Made by a program: the position numbers and the translations under genes. The notes beneath the pieces were generated by a model. It had not been told where the DNA came from. It searched no databases and saw only the letters and a list, made by a program, of their open reading frames with translations. From the NCBI GenBank assembly GCA_032718475.1, contig JAUCBJ010004993.1:1-30272 (forward strand): DNA of 30,272 nucleotides. The letters run 5' to 3'. Shown here in pieces: positions 10,203 through 18,477 of this stretch. The number at the start of each line of letters is the position of its first letter. The stretch's first letter is position 1. This DNA comes from Nemertoderma westbladi. Taxonomy: Eukaryota; Xenacoelomorpha; Nemertodermatida; Nemertodermatidae.

Positions 10203-12327
10203 CTAATAACTTACTGTAGGACTATTGTACCTATTTTTACATTGCACACGGAGATGAGATTTAACTGCAGATTTAAAAGAATGTTGATTATCTAGGTTTT
10301 TAATTTCATTTGGCAGAGCGTTCCAATTTTTTATGCCGTTAAAAAAGAAAGTATCAGATTCAAAGGATTTACAATTCGGGAGGTAGAAGTTTGAAGCACT
10401 AGCTCTGGTACTGTAAGAGTGTGTATCGCGTACTCTGTTGAATTTTTGTTTTAGGTAATTGGGACATTTACCATTATACACTTTATGCACATGGTTAAGG
10501 CGTAGCTGCTTAACTCTACTATCTAAGTTAAGTAGTCCAGATTCAGAAAAGTCGTCTGGAGTTAGGTGGTGCCTAGGTTTGTAGTCTTTAATAAATCGTA
10601 CTACTTTATTCTGAGCTACTTGTAATTTACATTTAAGCTGTTTGGTTAAGCCTTCATACCAAGAAGAGCATGCATAGTCCATGTGACACTGTATTAAAGA
10701 AGAGCAAAGTAACTTGCGGGAGTCGGTGTTTAAACTATTTTTATTTCTGTATAGAAACCTAAGCCTACTGTTAACTTTCGAGAAAATATTTTTCACTATG
10801 CTTTCTCCTGATAAGCAGTTATCCAATGTGGCGCCTAAATATTTAACTTCCTTTTTATTTTCAATCTTATGTCCATTACTAGTGACTTCAAACTTAGTTA
10901 CCTTCTTTAACTTTCTTTTGGAACCAAACAAAATACTTTCAGTTTTACCGTAGTGAATGGATAGCTTATTATCAACCAACCACTCATTACAGGATTCTAG
11001 AACTGCACTTAACTTTTGGGAAATATGGATAGGATCTTTATGAGAGAAAATAAGAGCACTGTCGTCGGCATATAAAATGAGTTTAAAATCGGGATCTATA
11101 CTACTTATCATATCATTTACATAGCATACAAAAAGCAGATGACCTAATATACTACCTTGCGGTACACCACAGGTAATCTCTTGTACAGTAGACAGCGATT
11201 TGCTAATGACTACAGTTTGACCTCTGTCTGACAGGTAGGACTTGAACCAGTCTATAGAACCTACACCCATCAGGCCTAACTTACCAAGCAGAATTTCGTG
11301 ATCTACATTATCGAAAGCCTTTTGTAGGTCCAACATTACCATACCAGTATATAAACCCTTTGCGTTATTACATCTAATTGTATCAGTTAAGTTAATAAGG
11401 CAGGTGTCTGTAGAATATGATTTACGAAAACCGGACTGAAGTTCATAGATCAGATTTAGCCTACTAAGATGTGCCTCCAGCTGTAGAAAAACAGAACGTT
11501 CTAAAATTTTAGATACAATACTTAAGATACTAACAGGTCTGTAATTACAGGGTTCTACTTTACTATTCTTTTTATACAGAGGAACAACCTTAGCTAATTT
11601 CAGTTCGTCTGGTACTACATTATCTACGATAGAGTAATTAATAATAAAAGTAATAGGCACTTTAAGTACTTCAGCACCATCCTTAAGAAAACGGGCAGGT
11701 ATTAGGTCTAGACCGGTACTTTTTGAGGCTGATAGGCTAAGTAGATTTTTAAAAACGAAATCCTCAGAAACGGGTTTTAAAAATAACTTTTCTGAATTTT
11801 GTAACTTTTCTAAATAAAAATTATTTAGAGTTTCGGACCCTATACTATATTTATTACTTGATAACGGTAACTTCTTAACTAAATTAGAGGCAACATTAGT
11901 AAAATAATTATTAAATAAATTACTAACTAGAGTATGATCATGAATCAGCTCACCGTTATCTTGCAGAACAATATTCGATTTAGATTTAAGGTTTTTATAA
12001 CCTAAAGATTTTAGGGTAGACCATAGACTTTTAGGATTATCTTTATTCTCACTTATTTTGTTGTACAAATATTCAGATTTAGCTTTTTTTATTTCCCGTT
12101 GGACAAGGTTTCTATATTTGCAGTAATTATTATAATCAGCTAAAACACGGTATTTCCTAAATTTATACAAATAGTTATCTCTTTCTCTGATATTACTAAG
12201 AATACCCGAGGTCATCCAGGGCTCAGTGCGTTGTTTAAGACTAATTTCTTTAATTGGTGCTACAGTATTAAGTGCCTTTAAAAATATATCTTTAAAAACA
12301 GTGTACGCAAGGTTAATGTCAGCGGCC
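10203..12327 (-). pseudogene. LINE ORF2, reverse transcriptase part (open, separated from its endonuclease by a MITE)
   Basis: Reverse transcriptase for target-primed retrotransposition. From the ATG at 12215 the frame is open for 670 codons and it stays open upstream to the MITE border at 12327. RT blocks in order: ARFLKDGAE, LAKVVPLYKKNSK, NYRPVSILSIVSKILER, LQSGFRKSYSTDTCL, VMLDLQKAFDNVDHEILL, GVPQGSILGHLLF, the catalytic YADD (residues 382-385; plus strand 11061-11072), then KTESILFGSK and the thumb. The C-terminus has the family-typical SYSTRASASNFYLP and FFFNGIKNWNALPNEIK. All expected catalytic residues are present. It is classed as broken because the MITE separates it from the endonuclease. 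A short plus-strand open frame at 10714-10953 is a shadow. Confidence 0.9.
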
Positions 12328-12331
12328 TTAA
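12328..12331 (+). repeat. TTAA target duplication, left
   Basis: TTAA borders CCCTATTA. With one TTAA removed together with the element, the LINE codons on both sides join in frame, as expected for a piggyBac-type insertion. Confidence 0.85.
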
Positions 12332-13884
12332 CCCTATTAAACCCGGGGGGGGGTCAATATGACCCCCCCCGTGGTTTTTTTATTATAATTCTGAAACAAA
12401 CGCAGTTGGGAATCTGACATTTTATGACTTTTCCTAAAAATCTATTGTCTTCCTAGTAGTGAAAACCGTTTTCAAAAATATTGGGTACTTTTCGAGTTAT
12501 AGCACCATTTTTTAACCCTACTTTTGGCACTTTTTTTGAGACGTTTTTTGAAAATTACATTTCATTAAATATGAATTGTAACATCTCTATTTTTGATTTA
12601 CACCGGTTTTTTGGTGTTAGAAATTTGATGGAATTCATATAAATTGATATAGAAATTCCAAACTTGTTTTTTTCGGTGGGTGCCAAATTTTGGTGCCAGC
12701 ACCAAATTTTGAAATAAGTCAATTTTGTAAATTGATCGTTTGAAACTTGTTTTTTACGCAATTTGGGTTTTTTGGGTTTCTGGATTCGATGAAATATATA
12801 CGAGTTGCACCAAGCGTATCAAACTTGTATTTTTCGGTGCTGTGTGCAAATTTTGGTGCTAGCACGAAATTTTGAAAATCCATTCAATAGATAAAATTGC
12901 TTGTGACAATTAATTTCTTGCGTTTTAGAGGTTTATGGGTGTTCTGAATTCAATGGAAAATATAATTATCGAACTAGACATCTCAAACTTGTATTTTTCG
13001 GATGTGGGTGCAAAATGTGGTGCTAGCACCAAATTTTGAAAACCATCAAATATATCAATTGATTGTGTCACCTTGTTTCTTGCGTTATACGGGTTTGTGA
13101 TGGTTCTGAATTCAATGGAATAAGTAAAAATTTCATAAGATTTCTCAAACTTGTATTTTTCTCCGGTGGGTGAAAATTGTTGTGCCAGCACCAAATTTTG
13201 GAAAATATGCAAATTGATAAGTAGATAGTATCACCTTGTTTCTTGCGTTATACGGGTTTATGAGGGTCCTGAATCCGATGGAATCAATAAAAACAGCACT
13301 GGACATCGCAAACTTGTACTTTTTGGTGATGGGTACGAAATTTGGTGCTAGCACCAAAATTTGCCAAATTACGCCGAAAAATACAAGTAGCAATGATCTT
13401 GCATATTAGAAATGTATTCCATTAGAATCAGCGCCCTCGAAAACCTGAAAATGTGAATTTATAGCATCGTATAAGTGAATTAAAAATTTTGTGTTCTAAC
13501 TGAAAAGTGCTGGTTACTTGTTTTTTTCATTTTTTTCCTACGCAGAGAGGACTAAACAGCCATTTATAGTAATCATATCATTTTTTAATATTTTCCAATG
13601 TATTTTGCACCCCAGAAAACCTGTATTGAAAAATAATTAGCCGAAAATGTAACTTTCAAATTTGGTGAAAATTGTGCACTACTTGTAATTTTGGTGCTGC
13701 AATATAGCCACCCCAGTACATTTTTTCGAAAATTTTTTTTTTCGGTCGGATCCAGACAAGTGACACCTACGTACAAACAAAAAATCAGACGTTTTCGTAT
13801 ATATTTGTAGATTTTAGAGGGGGGGGTCAATATGACCCCCCCCCCGGTATTTGTACAACATTTTATAGCCCGGTACTAATAGGG
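12332..13884. mobile_element. Complete non-autonomous piggyBac-type MITE (1553 bp)
   Basis: TTAA duplications at 12328-12331 and 13885-13888 flank terminal inverted repeats starting CCCTATTA and followed by a CCCGGG-like stretch. TTAA plus 5'-CCC ends is the hallmark of piggyBac. There is no transposase, so it must have been mobilised in trans. Near each end a G-tract/C-tract palindrome centres on GGTCA-ATA-TGACC (12352-12364 and 13825-13837). The interior holds five ~163-bp repeats. Related partial copies lie at 7385-7612 and 2679-3105, so the family is repeated within this window. Short minus-strand open frames inside the element (e.g. 12555-13393) arise from the internal repeats and are not genes. 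Confidence 0.85.
12655..13400. repeat. Internal tandem array of ~163-bp units with a palindrome in each
   Basis: Five diverged units, each with AACTTGTATTTTTCGG followed about 20 bp later by a palindrome of the form TTTGGTGC(TA/CA)GCACCAAA. Palindromes start at 12689, 12852, 13016, 13178 and 13341, i.e. spacings of 163, 164, 162 and 163 bp. The last is a perfect 18-bp palindrome; the others carry zero to two mismatches. CTTGTTTCTTGCGTTATACGG is shared by the later units. Confidence 0.8.
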
Positions 13885-13888
13885 TTAA
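13885..13888 (+). repeat. TTAA target duplication, right
   Basis: Second TTAA, immediately after TAATAGGG at the right end of the MITE. Confidence 0.85.
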
Positions 13889-14627
13889 AACAGGGTTCCC
13901 AGTCAGAATTAACTAACAAACTTAAAAAGCGTTCCTTGCTGTAATTTTTCATAGACCTAACTGTTACTGTTTTATGATCCCCGAAAAAAATTTTTTGTGT
14001 CTTTCTTGTGCAAAAAACTATAAAATGATCGCTTAGACCTATAGGTAAAACCCCAGATTGAGAAATAATATCGGTATTATTACAAAGGATGTGATCTAGT
14101 AAAGTAGAAGTTTTACTGGTAATTCTGGTAGAATCTCGAATAATTTGTTTTAAACCAAACAAATTTAAAATACTTTGGTACTGTTTACAGATGGGGGATG
14201 CTTTGTGATGGTAACAGATATTAAAATCACCTAAGAAATATATTTCACAGTCTGACCTAAGATTACATAAAATTGTATTTTCAAAATTTTGCAAAAAATC
14301 TGATTGTTTAGGGGGCCGATATAAAGTACCGATTAAAATAGGTTTAGTTTTAGGAAGTAAAAGTTCCACCAGTAAAACTTCGTCACAAGTCTCTAAATCT
14401 TCCCTACGATTAAAAGCTAAATCACATCGAATGTAAGTACAGACACCACCACCGTGTCTGTCCCTATCCTTACGTAAAACTACGTAATTATCAATATAAA
14501 TTTCTCCATCAGAAACACTATCATCGAGCCAAGTTTCAGAGATTGTTAAAACTGCTGGGTTGGATTTATTGATTAAAATACGAATTTCGGAAAGTTTTGG
14601 AAGCAGAGATCGTGCGTTTAAATGCAA
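13889..14627 (-). pseudogene. LINE ORF2, AP endonuclease part
   Basis: Apurinic-like endonuclease that nicks target DNA to prime reverse transcription. Catalytic blocks are intact: LNARSLLPKL at the start, ISETWLDD (Glu), GTLYRPPK, FLGDFNI (Asp/Asn), LLDHIL and the final LSDHFIVF (Asp-His). The frame runs to WEPCF at 13889 and is cut there by the MITE; the codons after the other MITE border (12327) continue it without a shift. Upstream, the residues GLHFLHLNARS typical of the beginning of this domain lie in this frame, whereas the preceding N-terminal piece is in the +1 frame (see the next entry). Confidence 0.9.
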
Positions 14628-14639
14628 AAAATGCAGACC

Positions 14640-14806
14640 TTTTTTCTTAAAAAATTAAAAGTTTCACTCTCAGCATCACTTGGAGTTTGCAGAGGCGATG
14701 TGAGAAATGAATCGTCGGTTTCTGATTCTAAAATTGTATCATGAAAGGGAAGTTCGGTAAAAATACAGCTATTGCAGAGAAAACTTGGTTCAAGATTGTT
14801 CAAGAT
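14640..14806 (-). pseudogene. LINE ORF2 N-terminal piece, out of frame with the endonuclease
   Basis: Encodes LCNSCIFTELPFHD and an acidic stretch ending in NFLRKK. Segments like this precede the endonuclease in CR1-type ORF2 proteins. The frame stops 10 codons into the endonuclease frame (TAA at 14618-14620). The switch point is the heptamer A AAA AAG in AGA AAA AAG (around 14645-14651 on the minus strand), placed so that a -1 slip would give KKGLHFLHLN. It is either a one-base indel in a homopolymer or a programmed frameshift. Confidence 0.6.
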
Positions 14807-15555
14807 TGCAAGGGTTCCATCCAAGTCCTAATACTCGCGCTATGGGAATGGGTTCCACACCTAGCTCGATATCTCCGCTCCCACGATCTTTCACCGGGAA
14901 GGACTCTAGTAAAGCCTCCGAATTGGTAGTAAACTTCGTAAGAGGAAACCCTCCCATTGCTAAACAGTTCTGTAGACCGTGGGCCACTTGTATCGCCTCT
15001 TCTACTGTGTCCCTTGATACCAATCTGTCGTCCATGTAAAAGTTCTTGAGGATCGACTCAATGACGTCCACTGGATAGTTCCAAATTTGGGCCATCGCGG
15101 TTTTCTTTAGAATGAAACACATGCTGTTCGGGCAGTCGCGGGCACCGAATATCCGAATGTACATCTGATACGTGACCACTGGTCCTGATAAGTCTTCGTT
15201 CTCATACCAGAGAAACCTGAGGCTGTCTTCATCTGCTTTGCAGGCTCTCACTTGATGAAACATAATCGGCACTGTCTGAAGCGTAATAGGATCCCGATTA
15301 AATAGTTATTGAGATTGGGACCGTCCATCAATTCGGAGTTTAGGGACATGCCTTTATAGACTGCAGCACAATCATTGACTAAGTGAACCTTATTAGGTTT
15401 ATCTGGGTGGGTTACATAATGATGTGGGAGATGATAATTCTGGTCGGTCTCAATGTCTGGGTTCTATACTCTTCCGGCGAATCCTTTGGTCAGATAATTA
15501 TTCATCTGAGTGCAATATTTCTCCCTTATATCTTGATTTATTAACAGCCACGCCC
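14807..15555 (-). pseudogene. BEL/Pao reverse transcriptase, frameshifted
   Basis: The N-terminal part is scattered over shifted frames (about 15555-15280), with AAVYKGMSLNSELMDGPNLN and LIGILLRFR still recognisable. The longest open part (15272-14807) has MFHQVRACKADEDSLRFLW, the IFGARDCPNSMCF block, the catalytic YMDD (plus strand 15027-15038) and the GGFPLTKFTTNSEALL motif, ending in RVLGLGWNP at the LINE junction. The order and wording are those of BEL/Pao RT. Stops and frameshifts upstream show it is dead even without the LINE. Confidence 0.85.
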
Positions 15556-15891
15556 TTACAGTACACCAGTCAATCGTTTTAAAGCTAGGCTGTATTTATT
15601 TTCCAATTTTGGAGGTTGTTGACGCCACAACATTCCGACCTCAAAATGTCCACTTGGTAATAGGCGTATAGTGTCCTCCATCATCTCTATTGATCTCTTC
15701 TCGTCCGCAGACATGGTCACGTCATATCCTCCAGGTTCCATTGCGTCTTTGTCTAACCATTCTATGGTCTTAGCTCCCATCACGAGTTCTTGGTGAATCA
15801 GTTCCTTTTGCAACTCTTCTTGGCTTAATTGAAAAACATTGAGGTCTCGATATTTCGCTACCTGACCTTCCACTATGTTGGTATATTTCAA
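15556..15891 (-). pseudogene. BEL/Pao pol linker between protease and RT
   Basis: Residues MSADEKRSIEMMEDTIRLL, HFEVGMLWRQQPPKLENKY and SLALKRL correspond to the conserved helical segment just before RT in BEL/Pao polyproteins (acidic helix, then a basic 'ALRRL'-type motif). Open for 111 codons. The preceding LQKELIHQELVMGAKTIEW replaces the usual 'LLKxFWE' lead-in and is diverged. Confidence 0.65.
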
Positions 15892-15960
15892 GACTTTACT
15901 TAAAGACGTCGAGTGAGCTACTCAACCAGACCCACGGGTCTGATAACAGTAGTCCTCGGG

Positions 15961-16430
15961 TTAACTGTCAGTTCTATCGTTATAGAGCAGTTCTGACAGT
16001 CTAACATTATCAGGACACAACTCCTCCTCCGATTCACTGAAGTCACTGTAATGATCGATGAAGGTTCTTCTGAAATCGTCTATGTCTGGTTGTTCTACAG
16101 AATTGCACGAATTAGGTGATATCTGTGGTATAGTTTGCGAATCATCACATCCATCGTTCGGCTTATCACCACTTGGAAACTCATATGCGATAGGTATGTG
16201 TGTATACCAACCCAGTATAGACCTATGGGCGCGTGGCCCATTCACATTTGACTCAGCTGGTCTTGTTTCCCATATTTGGTGCGCGATTAGTTGTTCCGCT
16301 GCAATCAATATAGACACATTTCTATAACCTACCTGGTGTCGCGGTATCTTGAGCCTGTCAAAATACTACTGTGCTATGGGACTCTTCAAAACCTCAGCGT
16401 GGTTACCATGATGTGGTAGATTCACTGTTT
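15961..16430 (-). pseudogene. BEL/Pao protease region
   Basis: FDRLKIPRHQVGYRNVSILIAAEQLIAHQIWETRPAE followed by SILGWYTHIP matches the C-terminal half of the retropepsin-like domain of BEL/Pao pol (LIG-type flap region, then 'LGW'). An in-frame stop (CAG TAG) lies before the FDRL motif. After the LGW motif come ~75 acidic residues to a stop at 15961. The catalytic DTG triad is not visible in the retained part. Confidence 0.6.
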
Positions 16431-16438
16431 TTAAGGTT

Positions 16439-16926
16439 ATGGTTATGGTTACCTCGAAACCGGCGCGACTGTCCACTCGAATACAACTTCAAAACACAAA
16501 CGCCAACAATAAACTGAAAGCGAATCAAACGTCTTCAGAAGAATCTGTCATTGGGACGAAGAAAAGGAAGCCGAAACCACGGGAATGGACCACAGCTAAG
16601 ATTGAATGCTCCCATTGTCAGAGTTCCTGGACCGAAATTGAAACACCAATTGCCGATGGGCTTGATCTCTCAAACCAAAACTTCCTCTGCGGGGTTTGCG
16701 CGGCAGTAAAGATTGAAAGTCTGGAAGCTGGCAACCCTAGGTATTATTATTATAAAGAGCGTCAGCCTGCGTTTAATAAATATATTTTAATACAAAACAG
16801 GTCGAACGCAAAGAGGCTTATAATGAAGACGAGTACTGCATTGATTATATTCCTATAAACCACCTGGCTTTGCATATTGAACGTGCGTTTGGAAATAAGT
16901 TCGTGCTACCCTTCCATGGGTGGTAG
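16439..16926 (+). CDS. Candidate two-exon gene fragment with a C-x2-C...C-x2-C zinc-binding motif
   Basis: From an ATG at 16439 the frame encodes a basic, Gln/Asn-rich start, a KKRKPKPREW segment that could act as a nuclear signal, and a pair of CxxC knuckles (ECSHCQSSW ... FLCGVC) spaced like the first and last zinc ligands of a PHD-like finger, but lacking the central His/Cys. It runs on to a stop at 16856-16858. A second, better-looking frame starts right after an acceptor-like AAAACAG at 16800 (VERKEAYNEDEYCIDYIP, then HLALHIERAFGNKF) and stops at 16924-16926. A donor GCA|GTAAAG at 16706 joins both in phase 0 with a 95-nt intron. A one-base indel pseudogene is the alternative. Family unknown; it may be transposon-derived. 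It lies on the strand opposite to Pao. Confidence 0.45.
16706..16800 (+). other. Predicted short intron of the CxxC gene
   Basis: GTAAAG at 16706 and a T/A-rich 3' end closing in AAAACAG at 16800. The length is 95 nt. Removal joins the zinc-knuckle frame to the following acidic/aromatic frame without a shift. Confidence 0.35.
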
Positions 16927-16946
16927 ATGTCGCGGTTATGTATTGG

Positions 16947-16970
16947 TGGGTGGGGGGAGGGGGGGGGGGG
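16947..16970 (+). repeat. Poly-G tract with quadruplex potential
   Basis: GGTGGGTGGGGGGAGGG continues into a longer G run, giving four G-runs separated by single bases. It lies about 20 bp after the stop codon of the CxxC candidate gene. Confidence 0.7.
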
Positions 16971-17255
16971 TGCAGATTAAAAGGGGTGAACACGTACTAT
17001 CCCCCTTTCTTTGATTAATTGGTGGTGTGGGTTAATCTCTCATAACCTGATTTTGTGATACAGTCGCACAATTTTAATTTGTATCTCATAACTGGGCCTC
17101 GTGCTGCGCGAAGGCCCCACGAACGTGTAATCCCTGTCTGGTGGCAAACTTACCAATGTCTCTAAGGGTGGCATCATTCCTGGTCAACAAGTTGCAACAG
17201 AAGTCAACTCTGCAGGATTGTCGAATGTGGCCCTTTCTCGAGCGTTCATACTTAC
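16971..17255. other. Non-coding stretch with minus-strand splice donors
   Basis: No gene on the plus strand. On the minus strand it would be the intron following the 17432-17256 exon, and it includes a further strong donor (TTG|GTAAGT at 17153). Confidence 0.3.
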
Positions 17256-17432
17256 CTGCTTGACCATAATCCTTCCTCCCTTCTGGTTATAGGATTTCTG
17301 ACGCCTTAAATCTTCCCCTTCTTCACTCGAGTCGGTATTATTTACCTGATCTCGCAGAGATCTATAAATCTCTCGTCCGAGTGCAAGAAATCGGGATTGC
17401 AGATCGTAGGAAAAAGTGCCCTTACCTGAGGC
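17256..17432 (-). CDS. Candidate 59-codon internal exon of an unidentified gene
   Basis: On the minus strand a 177-nt, phase 0-0 open segment lies between an AG (AACAG at 17433-17434) and a perfect donor CAG|GTAAGT (GT at 17255-17254). It encodes ASGKGTFSYDLQSRFLALG, REIYRSLRDQ, an acidic NNTDSSEEGED stretch and a basic QKSYNQKGGRIMVKQ end. This is protein-like, but I cannot assign it. The acceptor is weak: upstream on the minus strand is the minisatellite rather than a pyrimidine tract, and an in-frame TAA lies just before the AG. A remnant of the Pao gag region (same strand, upstream of the protease) is the main alternative. Confidence 0.4.
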
Positions 17433-17437
17433 CTGTT

Positions 17438-17851
17438 ACCAGACATTGCCTTCACTATACTACCACTACTGCCGTTACCAGACATTGCCTTCACTATACT
17501 ACCACTACTGGCCCTATACCAGACATTGCCTCCACTATACTACCACTACCAGACATTGCCTTCACTATACTACCACTACCAGACATTTCCTTCACTATAC
17601 TACCACTACCAGACATTGCCTTCACTATACTACCACTACTGGCCCTATACCAGACATTGCCTCCACTATACTACCACTACTGCCTCTACCAGACATTGCT
17701 TTCACTATACTACCACTACTGCCGCTACAGACATTGCCTTCACTATTCTACCACTACTTACTCTACCAGACATTGCCCTCTCTATACTACCACTACTGCC
17801 TCTACCAGACATTGCTTTCACTATACTACCACTACTTCCTTTACCAGACAT
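17438..17851 (+). repeat. Minisatellite 1, 30/38/39/41-bp units
   Basis: Eleven full units and one partial unit begin with ACCAGACATTGCC at 17438, 17477, 17518, 17548, 17578, 17608, 17649, 17688, 17727 (ACAGACATT variant), 17765, 17804 and 17843. The core is 30 bp; most units add 8-11 bp such as TACTGCCGT or TACTGGCCCTA. Several frames are open across it because most units are multiples of three (giving Tyr/His/Thr/Pro-rich strings), but there is no sign of a gene. Confidence 0.95.
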
Positions 17852-17944
17852 GCTGTTTTCGACTGACACCATGAACTTGTACATTATATTCTAATAAATG
17901 TGGGGCGAGCCACGCAGTCAGGGCGAGCATTAGCGCACAATTAT

Positions 17945-18467
17945 AATTAGTAAATAGGACAAAATCTCATGTCGGGCTGTCTGACTGTCTGGTCCTGCCG
18001 CGGCAAGGCAGATTTCGTTGTTCTGCTAGCACGCAGACTAAGTCTTACCTTGGCCACAATAAGGCGGTGATCACTGGAGAAGGGTCGAAGTGCAAATGCA
18101 TTACAGTCTTGTACAGAGCTCTGGTACTTTCTACGAAACAGAATATGGTCTATCTGGGACTTGTGACCACTGGGTCCACTATGAGTCCATAGCTTTCCAG
18201 TTCGCTTCTTGAACTGGGTTCCAGCCGTAAACGATCCATTTCCAGAGATAAAATCCTGAAGATGGACGGAATTTCGGTTAACACTATTGCTATAGACCCA
18301 GGGCGATGTAGGTGATTGATGCAGACTTGCATTAAAGTCTCCCAGGAATGTTAAGAATGCATGCTGATCCACTCTATCAGTAGCTGCTTGTAGATTGTGG
18401 TAGAAATTTTCCACCTCCTCTACTGGGGCGACACAAGTTGGAGAGTAGCACACAATCAGAACCCCCT
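17945..18467 (-). pseudogene. RTE endonuclease, C-terminal half (outer copy)
   Basis: AP-type endonuclease of an RTE LINE. It begins in the middle of the domain at the insertion point of the inner RTE copy and carries VLIVCYSPT, the catalytic FLGDFNA, QIDHILFRRKY and SSDHRLIVAKVRLSLR, then a stop at 17945-17947. Its N-terminal half lies at 20226-20600; the codons on either side of the insert continue in the same frame. No RT follows on this strand before the minisatellite, so the outer copy is also truncated. Confidence 0.85.
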
Positions 18468-18477
18468 TAGGAAACTT
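18468..18477 (+). repeat. Target-site duplication of inner RTE copy, left
   Basis: TAGGAAACTT, identical to 20226-20235. Confidence 0.8.

Larger units (their letters stand above)
9877..14806 (-). mobile_element. CR1/jockey-superfamily LINE inserted in Pao pol
   Basis: Minus-strand LINE with an AP-type endonuclease and reverse transcriptase, ending 3' in a short (ATCT)n tail (plus strand TAGATAGATAGA, 9877-9888). It begins at about 14806 inside the Pao codons for LGLGWNP. AACCC is found on both sides of the insert, a likely short target duplication. The 5' end is truncated: ORF1 is absent and only the part of ORF2 just before the endonuclease remains. Apart from the MITE at 12332-13884 and one frame change near 14645, ORF2 has no stop codon, which points to a fairly recent insertion. 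Clade assignment (CR1, Rex1, L2, Daphne-like) needs a tree. Confidence 0.85.
7919..16430 (-). mobile_element. BEL/Pao LTR retrotransposon pol remnant, split by a LINE
   Basis: Minus-strand pol in canonical BEL/Pao order: protease (about 16430-15961), inter-domain linker (15891-15556), RT (about 15555-14807), then, after the 4.9-kb LINE, RT end/RNase H (9876-9216), linker (9363-8986), integrase (8967-7919). Many frameshifts and stops, an internal deletion in integrase and no recognisable LTRs make it a dead copy. The LINE sits exactly between the RT motif LGLGWNP and the continuation NTDKFQVRVRF, so Pao was already in place when the LINE arrived. The gag region is not identified with confidence. 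Confidence 0.85.

Noticed and set aside
12555-13830. Minus-strand frames inside the MITE as a transposase
   Set aside because: They are produced by the 163-bp repeats, lack the DDD/E pattern and are under 100 codons; the element is non-autonomous.
7613-17400. LTRs flanking the Pao remnant
   Set aside because: I compared sequence beyond the integrase stop with sequence upstream of the protease and saw no matching terminal TG...CA repeats; a computed self-alignment could still find them.
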